Part shown: piece by piece, positions 44,120 to 55,385 of the stretch
How the letters are laid out: each line of letters starts with the position of its first letter
Numbering within the stretch: position 1 is the stretch's first letter
Assembly (NCBI GenBank): GCA_022559845.1
Contig: CM040118.1
Span: 237,135,224-237,199,223 of the forward strand
Length of the DNA stretch: 64,000 nt
Reading direction: 5' to 3'
Source: Amorphophallus konjac
Taxonomy: Eukaryota; Streptophyta; Magnoliopsida; Alismatales; Araceae
Position numbers and translations under genes: made by a program
The notes under the pieces: generated by a model
Database searches by the model: none
Told to the model about the DNA's origin: nothing
What the model saw: only the letters and a program-made list of their open reading frames with translations

Positions 44120-46080
44120 AGTTCCTCTTCTAGCTCCGCTACCCTGGCCTCCCCTTGCGCGGCACGAGCAAGCACCTCTTGCATCTCTTCGGTCTGCCAT
44201 ATCTATCATTTCAGGGGTCGGGTGAGACGTAAACACAGAAACTCGATTCGACGAATCTTTACCTACGTAGAAAGCATTCTCTCTGCCTCTGCGGCGTGTT
44301 GTGTGGCACGGGCAAGTTGCTCGTGGAGCAAATCAAGTTTCGATGAAGGAATCCATACACTGGAAGGGGCACCCTCTGCCCCCACTGCTGGCGGGGTTGT
44401 GTCGAGCCGAGCGCGCTACAATGGCGAGAAGTGGCAATGTGTGGCTAAACACCAGGAACCTAGGGGTATAATTAGGAACATGCATTTGTATACACACTCA
44501 CCGAGGCATGTAAAGTTGCACGGGTGTCACCCAACTATTCCTCTGTGTCTGCCAAGCGAGCTCGCAAGTTCACTATCATGGTATCACGGGCATCCTGCAT
44601 GACATGTCATAAGAGTTAGCATTACCCTCACATAAAAAAAGAGAAAAATCAAATAAAAGAGAGAGAATTGCATCCACCTCCACAAGCCCCCCAGGATGGA
44701 GTCGCTCCGCATACATCACCCTATAGAGGCGTAGGTAATCTTCACTGTCCCGTGCGTGCGACTCCACGAGCTTGCCACCCCATTGCCAATCTTCGTACTA
44801 TTCGGGGAAGCGCACCCGCCAGTCAACGCAGGTTATCAGCCCACATGTCTTCCTCCCGACACGGGATGGCGCGGGCATATCTACCCATTCCTGGGCAAGC
44901 CCTAGAGTCCTCATGACCAATCGTAGTCGATGTGCCTCGATTTCATTTAGGCAGTGGACCCAAAGATCTCGACCAAATCGGGCACGACCTGTGATGACCC
45001 ACGGTTGGTCTGCATCGACCATGCCTGAGTAAGGCCTTCAGATCACCTACGTTGGCATGCATATATCTCCTTAATCACTCAACAAAAAAAGAGGGGAGTC
45101 CTACCATCACTGCAGGGAACTCTTGTAGGTCACACCTTAATACCATCAGCCAGTAGGATAGAGAGGTTGTGTTCATGATAGGTTGCCACCGCTGAGCTAG
45201 TGGCGCCACAGCCATACACCACTATCGAGCTCTCCCCATCGGAATGTAGTAATAACTCCATACCTGTGTCGCCACATGTCTCGGTGACGTAACACAGAAT
45301 TTTCCCAGCAGGAAGAGGAGGAATCTCCTCAAATCCATGTTTGATCTCTCCCAGCTGCTGGCATCTACGCAATACACAGCACGAGACCCTCTTTCAGTTC
45401 TCTCCATGAATTCCTCCAAGGACTCATTATCACGTTGACGAGTGTCAGTAACCCCCAATGCCTCCATGATGGACGCTTTGGCTACTGACCTGTTCTTTTG
45501 GCCCTTTAGTTCCAAACCCAGAAGCTTTTGAGCCCCTTCGCGATAATCAGGGTAGGTGACCCCGGTCACCGCCTCACCATCTACTCTAAGGCCAATGATT
45601 CGGGCAACATCTTCCAGGCTGGGCACCATGTGTCCCCAGGACATCAGGAAGGCACGACTCTCTGGGCCCCATCTCTCGTGTAATGCTTGGATGTGGGCGA
45701 GGTTGAGCTTAATAGGTTCGATCCGGAGGAATGCCCCAAGCCCCATTGCATCTAATCGGGCTTTCTGAAAGTCCGGCAGGCCTCGATAGGCAGACGTCAC
45801 CAATTCCCATGAGATGTGTGACCTCATCATACTCTGTGGATTACACAAGAAGTGAGAAACAGGTGCATCATCAACATAAAAAAAATGGCGAGAAAGAAAG
45901 AAAGGGCTCGTGAAGAATGAGAGAGAAGAAAGGAACTAGCTCTTTTACAAGTTGTGATTGGGTCCTCTCACTGAGGTGCCCTTCAACATCGGAGAGTCTC
46001 CTGGAACTACCACTGGATCTACTCCTCTTTGAGGAGCGGGAAGACTCGCCCTCCACCCTAAAACTAGACTCTCCCTCCAT
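44120..46080 (-). pseudogene. PMD-B, N-terminal and core part (aminotransferase-like plant mobile domain)
   Basis: ATG 46080 opens MEGESSFRVEGESSRSSKR, then RLSDVEGHLSERTQSQL. A probable intron follows (45948 to 45834; GT donor, pyrimidine-rich tract, CACAG acceptor). Exon 2 reads ELVTSAYRGLPDFQKARLD, then ALHERWGPESRAFLMSWGHM and PSLEDVARIIGLRVDGEAV, the core signature of the plant mobile domain (PF10536 family). A frameshift near 45245 precedes YGCGATSSAVATYHEHNLSI. A second probable intron lies around 45105-45050, then PWVITGRARFGRDLWVHCLN and RLYRVMYAERLHPGG. A charged coil (EMQEVLARAAQGEARVAELE) runs into C1 at 44120 and continues at 23918. Proteins of this family are often transposon-derived; the role of this one is unknown. 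Confidence 0.65.
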
Positions 46081-46374
46081 CTTAGAGAATGAGAAGCTCT
46101 TACTCCTTCCTGTCAACTTTTCAGTCTTGTAACCAGTCTCCACTACTCCGTGCTTTCAAGTGGAGTGAGTGAGCCGGGGGAGTATTTATAAGATTGAAGG
46201 ATAAGATCCAGATTTGTCACAGTTCCTCTCGCAGTGGCCCTTGTAACAAAGCACCCATCGTTCGCTTTCTTATGTTCACTCGAAGTAAACGAGGTCGGGG
46301 GTGTAGCTGGTCGATTAGCACCCTACGCATCTAGGTTCCCTGTGTTCATCATGGTTCAAATAAATTTGAGATGA

Positions 46375-46645
46375 GGACATCTACATGGGAAAAGACGACT
46401 AGAGGGCGGTGTCTCTGAATTTGGGGCTAGACTCATCTACATGAAAAAAGGAAAAAGAGATCGACATCTTTCGATTTGGGAGTGGACTCATCCACAGGAT
46501 GAGGACTAGAGGATGACGTCTTTGAATTTGGGGGTAGACTCGCCTATAGGGAAAAAGGATAGTGGGGGCGGTATCTTTGAATCTGGGAGTGGACTCGTCT
46601 ACATGGAAAAAGGACAAAGGGGGTCGACATCTTTGAACTCAGTGG
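46375..46645. repeat. ~54-bp degenerate tandem repeats (about 5 copies)
   Basis: Units of the type GACTCRTCTACATGGAAAAA followed by a GGACN and TCTTTGAATTTGGGAGTG segment recur near 46378, 46431, 46486, 46540 and 46594. The array lies just beyond the 3' end of the minus-strand gene ending at 46740. Confidence 0.7.
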
Positions 46646-46739
46646 TACATCATTAAAATTTGTGATAGATTCTCCCGAAAGAAACACACCATGAGTCCGA
46701 GACACGATCTGTTATCTCAGGGGAGTTTTGTTAAACACG

Positions 46740-48972
46740 TCACATGGGGATGGCATAGAGGAGAAGAGGCGTAGAAGAGAAGGAACGCATAAAGGGCAAA
46801 CAAGTCACATGAAAGCAAATCGTTCCATTCAGACGTCTATATAAACTGCCATGTCCACCATGAAAATAGGGCGGATGCACAAGCAACTCACTAAATCTCA
46901 CACCACCCTCCTGGTCGTCTCTCTCCACCCTCCTAAGGTGAAGGTCCCTGGGAGGTCTCGTAGAGCTCTGTGAGGCAGCAATCGCCTCATCGCGCCACAC
47001 GTTCCCACCCTCTCTAGTAGCGCTCCTTGCCGTCCTCCAGCCTCTCCCGCGACCCCGACAGCCTGGGGCTCTCAAACCTGAGGCCGTCAACTGAACTACC
47101 CTCTACTCTGCCGGGGGAGATTACACCAACTCAAGGAGCTCCTCCACCATGAGCTCTGACTCTCCTCCAGTCCGCAGTGACTCTGAGAGAGTGACACGTG
47201 TCTGGTCATCGCTTCTCCCAGAGCTCCATCACTTGGGCCTCCAGTGCCCTCCTCTCATCCCAATCTCGATGTCGCTCTATCCTCGCCTCTCTCTCCACTC
47301 TCTCCCGCTTAATTTACCTTTCTCCTCGCCACCTAAAGAGAAACCTTCAGCTCCAGGACATCTCAGGGCAACCCCTCGTGCTGTAGTTGCTCCGATACTC
47401 CAGCTCCTATCCGGTGACGGTCAGCTGTCGCCTGGCGTCTGCCATTTCAGCCGCCTCTATAAAAGAAAAGGGGAGGGGGGAGATTCAAAGAGCGGGCAAT
47501 GGCATTAAGGCTTTGGGCTTATATCAAAACAAGATACATTAGGGTTTGGGCACCACATGCCTCAATTTCCCTATCTTAATTACATAAGCTTTCCATAGTT
47601 CCTGGTCCTCGCTCACAGACACCATCGCCTTCCGTGGTATGCTTGCCTTCCACGAGGCTTTGATGGCTTTCACATCCTTTGCATCACCGTCCGTGCCCAG
47701 CTCCCTTTCCTTAATCAAAGGAACGTCGGATGGCGTAGGAAAAGAGTGCTGAGGAAGGCCGACTTGCAGGCAACACTGGTGCGAGTTGTAAAGAACAAAT
47801 TCGGTTGCACTGATAAGCTGGATTTCTGCATCAGGAGAAGATCTCGTGAGAAGCTCACGTGAAAGTAAACATGCTGGTGTACAAGTGAACATATTCTGCA
47901 CCAAGGTGCCAATGTGAGCCCACCAATCTCCGCGTGTCTTCAGCCGGGGCATGCGATTGACCACCTTCCCGCTAAATCCCGACACATCGGCCATGTAATG
48001 AAGGGGGCTTTGTTCGAAGATCCTGGAGGTGGTCTATACCCCCTCGCGGTGATCAAATTTGAAATGAAGATCGATCCAGTAATTGAGGAGAAGCATGCAC
48101 CCATAAGGAGACCTACCCATGTCTGAAGCCGTGAGACCACTGTAGAGATATGCAAGGACGGTCGTCCCCACTCTCTTGCCTTCCCAAAATCCACAAACCG
48201 CACCGAGCTGATCTTCTTCCACAATGTTGTCAGTGTGAGTGAATAGGAGAGCGCCCACCAAACAGATCGTGAACCCCTTCATGAGGGCTTCCAAATGATC
48301 ATCGACAGTTGACTCTTCCAGGGCACTTATAGTCCATTCTGCAAGATTTTATAAATTGATGCCATTGTGAGTTCGGACGGTCTTGATGGCTCTGGACGGC
48401 ATAAAACTTCCAAGAACTTCTTCAGAGGTTACCTTCTTTGGCAGGGGGAGGAACTTTATCTTGCCATCTGTCCTAAACTTTTTAAAACCCAGTAGGAGTT
48501 CTGCCTTCTTGAGAAGGACCATCGCTTCAAAAGTGGGGAAGATAAAGGTGTGGATTTCAGGGTGCCAGACCTCTACCAATGCACCCATGGCCGCCCAATC
48601 CATATAAATCTTGTCATAATGTTTGGCGTGGATAACCAGCCCTTGAAGGTGCCACTTTGAAATAATAGCCCTCATGCCGATGGTTATGTTGGAGGTGAGC
48701 TTCGACAGCCAAATCAGCTTTGAGAATTTCCTCGGGCACGGAAAGGGAGGATACGGCTGGAAGGAAAGAAAAGAAAAGAATGAAGAAGCGAGAGATAATT
48801 CATGCAGGAAAAGTAGGAGAAAGGGCCAACTCACCATCCGTAAACGAATCCTCTCGCTCAGATGACCTTCCATGTCAGTTAACCTCTCGAATTCGTAGCT
48901 GAACCTGCCCCTCTTGGCAGGGCGGGAAGGTTCACCTTCCATCTCAAAAGGGCAGGACCTCTCCCCTCCCAT
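46740..48972 (-). pseudogene. DUF7745-like plant-mobile-type gene
   Basis: ATG 48972 opens MGGERSCPFEMEGEPSRPAK, then ERLTDMEGHLSERIRLRM and a donor-like ATG|GTGAGT at 48834. The probable intron is open by chance. The core reads LIWLSKLTSNITIGMRAII, YMDWAAMGALVEVWHPEIH and TFIFPTFEAMVLLKKAELLL, then (48294-48034) ALLFTHTDNIVEEDQLGAV, TTVLAYLYSGLTASDM and GCMLLLNYWIDLHFKF. This pattern recalls the DUF7745 mobile-domain relatives. A later block (47994-47539) has GDWWAHIGTLVQNMF. A charged tail near 47300-47240 has RRALEAQVMEL with stops, and the last open frame ends at 46740. Stops and frame changes suggest decay, but part could still be spliced. The function is unknown. Confidence 0.5.
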
Positions 48973-50592
48973 CTCAAAAAGAGTTCAACTCCCCGAAACC
49001 ACCCTTTGATGACCTTTTGCTAGAAGTGAGAGGATACTTATAGGAAGGAAGGGGTAAAAAGGTAAATGTAAAACATTAATGATGAGTTACCATTGTGGAT
49101 TTTAACCATAGGAATCTTGTGTGGTTTACGCTGTGTTCTTTTCGGCTTCTGTGTGCGGATCACCTTGTACATTGTCATGTTGCTTCTTACTAAATAATTC
49201 TATTTTACTATGCTAACTGTTGAGTGCAGGTGTCAAAAAAACAAACAAAAAGCAAAAAAAAAATAAAAACAAACAAAAAATAAAAAAAACAAACAAACAA
49301 AAAATAAAAAAAAACATAAAACAAAAGAAAACAAAAAAACCAAAAAAAGGGATTCACTGTCCCACCTCCGGTCACCTCAGTGACTGACCCCACTGTGTCA
49401 TTCATCATACTATATGATATCTACATTATTAGAGCATACCAAGGACCTTATGCCTTGGGTGAATCTGGAGTTTGAGATCCCCTCTAACAAAAATAGTGAT
49501 AACTTCAGACGAGTCTGGGACGTATAGATAGGCCGTTAGGTTGTGGTAGCTTGGGGACGATGGTTCCGTTCAATGAGTTGATGTGTGGATAAACGGGCCC
49601 CGGCTCAGTATCGGCTCATCAAATCCGTATTCTGACCCATTCTTAATAACTTAACAATATTATCCTAGGCTATCTTCTATTTTTAATTTATTTTAATTTT
49701 TCTTTTAAACCCAGCATACATTCATGTGGGACTTTGATTTCACTGTGGACGATCATTCGCTTAACTCAACTGTGAGAGCCGCTATGCTAAAATTCTTGAC
49801 TAATATGAGATATTCATTCTGAGTTGAGTACTCAATTTTCTCGAGACTACCTTGGGATGTTTTTCTGGAAGAGACTCTTGTTTGGATTTATCATCAACTA
49901 TTCCTTTTCCTTTTGCTCCATTGGACCCACCTTGGCCGCACCACTTCCACATTGGCTGGTAACCGCTCCCCAATGGTGAAACATGTAGGTCTATGACCCA
50001 AGTACTTCCACGCAGAGAAGTTGGTCCCTTTTTCTGTTCGTGCCCGAGTGCACATTATGTTTTTCTTTATTTCCATCCAAACAATCGTTGATTTCGGAGA
50101 ACCTTCTTCAAGGTTGTTTCATTAAAACTCGGGAAAGATTCCAATCACGTAATGTTGAAAGAGTGTATCATCATACCTTGGCATCAACTTCTCAGTCTAT
50201 TCAACTGCGTTTCAATGCACTTCGTTCCATTACACTCCGTGTCATTCCCCTGCAAAGTAGACGCCAAGGCGGGACAGCTGTAGACACGCCACTTTTGGCA
50301 TTGCTGCGAGTAGATCTCGTATTACACTATGACGCCCCAAAGTGGCTCTCCCAGTTGAGTTGTTTGAGGGATTTCTTATTTTTCAGATATTTTCCCCATT
50401 CCTAGATTTTTTTGAAAAAAAAATTCTTGTTTACACAAAACTAATTCATTATGTGTTAAAAGTCCTAGCCATGAACTCACTTTAAATTTTTATGTTGGAG
50501 GGGGGGTTAAGAATAATTTATTTTTACAGAAATTTTTTAAAAGAAAAAAAAGAAAAAATATAATAATAAAACAAAGGGGGAGTTAATGGGCT

Positions 50593-50627
<35 letters not shown>

Positions 50628-50878
50628 AAAATAAAAGAAAATAATAATAATAATAATAATAATAAAAAATAAATCATAACTCTTCTCTTAACTCTCCCCA
50701 CTACTCTCGGATCTTGTCTCCCCTCTTTTTACTACACATTAACACTCCTCTACTCTCCCCATCTGTTCCTCTCTTCCACCCTCTCTCCATCCATTGGGAC
50801 CCCGGCCTTCACATCTCTTCACACGACTTCAGAACCCATTCAATCCCCCATCCCTTCTCCTCTCTTCATGGTGGTGGT
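48973..50878. other. Non-coding stretch with simple repeats
   Basis: No gene is supported. It contains an A-rich AAACAAACAAAA-type tract at about 49236-49345, a (TA)n(TG)n microsatellite at about 50596-50628, (AAT)n at about 50641-50672, and CT-rich sequence up to the E3 LTR start. Confidence 0.6.
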
Positions 50879-51415
50879 GTAGTGCCCCAGAATTTATGGA
50901 ATAATTTCTGAGTTATTTATAGAATTTTTTAGAATTTATAAGGGCTAAATAGACTAATAAAAGAATTATTGGATTAATAAGTCATTATAAGGCCCAATTA
51001 TGTTAAATAATAAACATAGCCTATTTAAATAAAATTCAAAAGGTTTAAGGACCAAGCCCATTATGTTTGGCCCATATTCTAGAATGTTATTTAGCCTATT
51101 TACGTATTTTAAGGATAAATACCATTTTTATGTATAATAATATTGATAAGTAACAAAAGAGTTTGATCGATGTTGAACTCTGTGCACGTTGGATTTAGCG
51201 GTCTTTGGTGCGACCGCCACAGCCATGTAACGCACCAGTCTTGATGCGTTACATTCTGTCAGTTCCGTGAATGAAAGAACGAGCAAAAAGATTAGAACTT
51301 TAAGATCCTATTTACAAGAGATCGACTTGGGAGAGTTTATAACATTACTAAGGACTCTTAGGGATTAGGTTCTGGCAAATTAAGGACTCTAGAATCGATC
51401 TAATCTTCAAAACCC

Positions 51416-51423
51416 TATAAATA
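51416..51423 (+). promoter_or_regulatory. TATA box of E3 LTR
   Basis: TATAAATA in the context CCCTATAAATAGGACC, 60 bp before a strong donor-like AAG|GTAAGG. Confidence 0.6.
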
Positions 51424-52149
51424 GGACCTAGTTCTGAACTGAGCGACCCTTACTTTTGGCTCGTGAAGAATCAAGGTAAGGAGATAGAATTTCGGGTAAG
51501 TTCTTTAGGAGATTTTATTTAGTATACTTTAGACTAATAGTTCTCCAAATTTCGTGCTAGGAGATCAAGCAACCAAAGAGATTGAAGCTTCCAAAGTTGC
51601 TGGTTCGACCATAGTAACCCAAGATTCAGTGCAAAGGACCCCTAGAGATCAAGAGATTAGGACGTCTAAACGAGGTAATTAGAATTCAATCCTTAAGAAC
51701 TTTTTGTTCACCTTTGTTTCATCTACATACCCTCAAAATTTCACATCCTTAGGTCAAGAGACTGAGGAGCTAGAGCAGCGTGAAGTTGCTGGAAACTCAC
51801 TAGAAAGGGAGAACTAGGGCACGTCTTTCAAATGCAAATTAGAAGTGTAAAGCTCAGATAAAGGGGTAGGTTATCTCATGATTGGCAAAAACATCTTGTT
51901 AGGGATAAAAGCTCTCTTATTATACTTGATTTCATGCATTATAGACTTTGAATTCCATGTTTTAGTGGGTTCATGCATACATACATATTCTTAGCCCTAA
52001 TAAAAGATCAAAGATATTATCTTGTCAATTCACTGCAACCTATGCATCTAGATGACCTTTACTTCGTTTTGTCATGATTGGAGTAGTTAAATCTTTTCAA
52101 AACATGACATGGTTTTAAATCATAGTCTTTTAATTTCTTTATACTGTTA

Positions 52150-53015
52150 GCAAGGACTCTGACGGATCAAGGTAAGACCGTCACAGTGATCTAACGGCCT
52201 TACGATAAGCCGTCACACCCTCTACTGCATCTTAATTACTCTGTTGTCTCTGACGCACCTTAACAAGAGCGTTACATTACTGTAACGGCCTCACGATAAA
52301 CCGTCACAGTCACTATGACGCACCCATTCTAGACTGTCAGGTTAACTGTAGACAGAATAGGAAACTGGTTAATTTAACATATAAATAAGCCTAGTTATCT
52401 AAGTTTTGACCTGATTTCATGTCTTTAAGATTATCTACTGATTCGTGATAGAAATTGCATAATTAAGGTATCTTAAGTTATTTTAAGTTATGTTAATTTC
52501 ATGTGCCAAAATTCTATAGTTTTGTATCTAAATCATGATTTTCCAAAGATGTATTGACGGAGTTTTAGCATGATTTCCTATTGTTACACATCCTCTCTAT
52601 CAATAGAGTCATTTCTCTAAGTACATGGCATATATTCAGGTATATGTCCATTAGTTCACTTTGCACTATAGGAACATTATTCTTGGACATGAGGACCTCT
52701 CTATTGGATATTCCTTCCAATAGACTAGGAAATCTTGTTGTAAGGCCTCTGTAATTCTCTGCGAGCCTAGGATTCCCACTAAGACGCCGAGTTGGTTGTA
52801 CCATTAAAACCTAAGTGATTAGATTACACTATCGATGTTTTTGGTTATCAGTAGTGTAACGGATCTATATTGGACCGTCAGGTACATGGACGACCCAACA
52901 TATGACCGTCACATCGAACTGAGTCCGATTTATTGGTTTGGGATTCAGACTCATGTAACGGCCCAATACTGGAGCGTCACATCAAGTAACGGCCCAATAC
53001 ACGACCGTCACAATG
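52150..53015. repeat. Interspersed GTAACGG / CCGTCAC motifs in E3 LTR
   Basis: GTAACGGCCCAATAC-type and GACCGTCAC-type half sites recur and often face each other as hairpins, for example at about 52962-52982 and 52985-53011. Less exact ones lie at 52175-52215, 52275-52310 and 52855-52912. Related GTAACGCACC/GCGTTACA sequences lie near 51226-51252. Confidence 0.6.
52700..52803 (+). promoter_or_regulatory. Conserved ~100-nt LTR module, copy in E3
   Basis: GGATATTCCTTCC, GACTAGGAAATC, GGCCTCTGTAATTCTCTGC, TAGGATTCCC and GGTTGTACC appear in the order seen in E1 (3355-3453). Confidence 0.65.
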
Positions 53016-54172
53016 CTTGAGTATTTTAACCCGAGGTTTGACCAAGGGTTGATATTCCAAGGTTTCTAGATGGACTCTTGATGATCTAGAACTTATCATA
53101 TTGTTCAAGAAACCTAATATAATTAATGGAAGATAAAGAATGTACCGTTATGCTGCCGATTTATTTCCATAAGCATAACATAGTATAAGTCATTCTTGAA
53201 TTCTCATGATTCTTATTAAAGCATTCATTCATTGAATTATTGTTATCAAGAGCTTGTTGGAATTGTACATTCTTGGCCATACTTTATTGTTACATGCGTG
53301 GAAAAAGCTTGATTTATACTTGAAGATGCGATCGAGCACTGATTGTGTTCAAGGGCTCTATGCTAGTCCCCTCAGCTGATTGTCGAAAACATACTATTAT
53401 AAACCATGGGGTATGATGCTACTAGCGTCGCATTGCGCTGGGAGTACTTTCTTTATAAATAAGTGAAAATCCACAACACGATACAGTATGATTGATACTT
53501 ATACATGACTTTCTTGGTATTCCACAGAAATTCATGAAGTACTTGCTCATAAGCAAAAGATACTGGAGTGATGATTATATGGCTTGCTAGTACATTCTTG
53601 TTCATGAAAGGCCATATCATGTTCTTATAGCATTCTTGCTAGTTCATACTTGCTCTCATTCTATCTTACATACTTTGGTTTAATCGCATGATTGATCGCA
53701 TTCGTATGATCTTACCTTATTTCTCTAGAGTAAAAACGTTAATTACTTTAAATGATGCCTTCATGTTGATGCGAAGATACCTACTGGGCAAGTGTGCTCA
53801 TTACCTATTTCTATTCTTTTTTAGGAAATGGAAGTTAGTCGGGTTCGGATTCGGAATGTTCAAGTAGCAGATCTGAGAGGGAATAAAGAATGAGTGAAGA
53901 CTTAGGAAGTTTACATTGTTTAGATCGAGTCTATGTAATTTCTTATTTCTTGAGTCTAGCATGATGGAAGTTGAATTAGTGGTTGTATTCGAATAGTGGA
54001 TTTGATTATTAATGAAAGTTGAAGTTGAGTAAATATTGTGCGATTGCATTCTTATGTGTGATTGCCTTGCGCTCTGATCGTTCTTGCTTGCAAGAGGCTT
54101 ACCATGCCGGCTGTTCGCGTTCCTCGAGCGAGTCTTCCGCTGTAATAAAGGCTCAGGGCGTGACAGTTAAGT

Positions 54173-54184
54173 TGGTATCAGAGC
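54173..54184 (+). other. E3 primer-binding site (tRNA-iMet)
   Basis: TGGTATCAGAGC eight bases after the LTR end. Confidence 0.88.
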
Positions 54185-54399
54185 CTAAGTCTTAGGACTT
54201 AGGGAGAAGAGTTCTGTCATAGGATAAGTCCAAGGTTTAAGGACCCCTACCTATGAACTAAGGAAGAAATTTCCACACCCATGTGAGAATTGGGTAGAGC
54301 CCGGGATAAGATAGTTAATTAGTTTTAAGATTGATTTTCCTTCCAATTCCACCAGAAATAACAAGTTGTTCTTTTTGTCTCAGGTACCCTATTATTACC

Positions 54400-55350
54400 A
54401 TGGCTCATCGCGTAGATTGGAATGGTATGCAACAAACTGTTGCTGGCCTCACTCAAGCATTACAAACCATGGCGCAAGTTGGCGCAGGAGCAAGGGCTGG
54501 TGATTTACATCGCAACTTTCGGAGCTTAAACCCTTCGCATTTCTATGGTTCTTCTAATCCGGATGAAGCGGAGAACTGGATAGATGAAATGAATAGTATC
54601 TTTGACGTTATCCAATGCACTGATCAAGAGAAGGTGTGTCTCGCAACCTTCCAACTCAACAAAGATGTCCGTACATGGTGGAAGTCAGTTCCGGCACCTC
54701 CGGCCGATGCACCTCATACATGGGATGGTTTTCTTACCCTATTCCGTGCCAAGTACTTTTCTGAGCACGTAAAGGAACGAAAGGCTATGGAGTTCACCGC
54801 TCTTCGGTAAGGAATGATGATAGTTTCCGAATATGAACTGTAATTCTCAAGGCTTGCACCTTACGCACCGCATCTTATTAGCACCGATTTATTGAAGGCT
54901 AATCAGTTCATGGACGGGTTACGACCCGGTTTCATTTAGCAGCTCGGGACCCAAAACATCCGTACTTATGTGGAAATGGTTCAACGAGCGTATTTGTGTG
55001 AAAGGACCTTAGAAAAGGTCAAAAAATTAAAAGGGAAAGGAGAAGAATCCAGCCGACGCTCAGATCGGCATTATAAGAAGGACAAGTTAAGCATCACGGA
55101 GCCCTACAAGAGCTGTGATAGTAAGAAAAGATCCAGGAATGGGAATGGTGGAATTTCCCATAAGCAAAAGAAAATCATGGAGGAGGAGCCAGTTGCTACA
55201 GCTTACACGTTTTACGAAAAATTTGGCCATTCGGTTGAGGAGTGTTGGAAGCACCTCGGTGCTTGTTTACGTTGTGGAAGCAGGGAGCATCGCATGCCAG
55301 ACTGCCCCCTTATGAAAGACCAATCATCTGGTGGAGGACGTAGGAGACAT
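54400..55350 (+). pseudogene. gag: E3 Gag (Retrotrans_gag, zinc knuckles), three stops
   Basis: ATG 54400 opens MAHRVDWNGMQQTVAGLTQA, 16 nt after an acceptor-like TGTCTCAG at 54376-54383. It aligns with E1 gag: LHRNFRSLNPSHFYGS, RTWWKSV, YFSEHVKERKAMEF, SEYE and FSRLAPYAPHLI. One frame continues to about 55350 with stops at 54808-54810 (TAA), 54841-54843 (TAA) and 54937-54939 (TAG). E1 has Gln at two of these positions, and the third also suits Gln. The first zinc knuckle has lost both leading Cys to Tyr (G-to-A changes). The second, CLRCGSREHRMPDC, is intact (from 55264). Coding sense ends near the duplicated 26-bp stretch. No pol follows. Confidence 0.85.
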
Positions 55351-55376
55351 TGGAAGCAGGGAGCATCGCATGCCAG
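55275..55376 (+). repeat. 26-bp direct duplication at the E3/E4 junction
   Basis: An exact 26-bp sequence starting TGGAAGCAGGG and ending CATGCCAG occurs at 55275-55300, where it codes for the zinc knuckle, and again at 55351-55376. The E4-type motif array begins right after the second copy. Confidence 0.85.
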
Positions 55377-55385
55377 GCATGCTCG

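Larger units (their letters stand above)
50879..54165 (+). repeat. E3 5' LTR
   Basis: It starts TGTAGTGCCCC and ends CAGGGCGTGACA, 8 bp before the primer site. It holds TATAAATA at 51416-51423, donor-like AAG|GTAAGG at 51476, inverted GTAACGG / CCGTCAC motifs repeated around 52150-52330 and 52855-53015, and the conserved module at 52700-52803. Only one LTR is present, so its limits rest on the TG...CA ends and the primer site. Confidence 0.8.
50879..55350 (+). mobile_element. E3: gypsy-type element, 5' part only
   Basis: A long 5' LTR (50879-54165), a tRNA-iMet primer site and a broken gag related to E1 gag. The gag ends at a junction with E4 LTR-like sequence around 55300-55376, so the 3' end and 3' LTR are missing from this window. 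Its LTR shares the roughly 100-nt module with E1 but little else. Confidence 0.85.
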
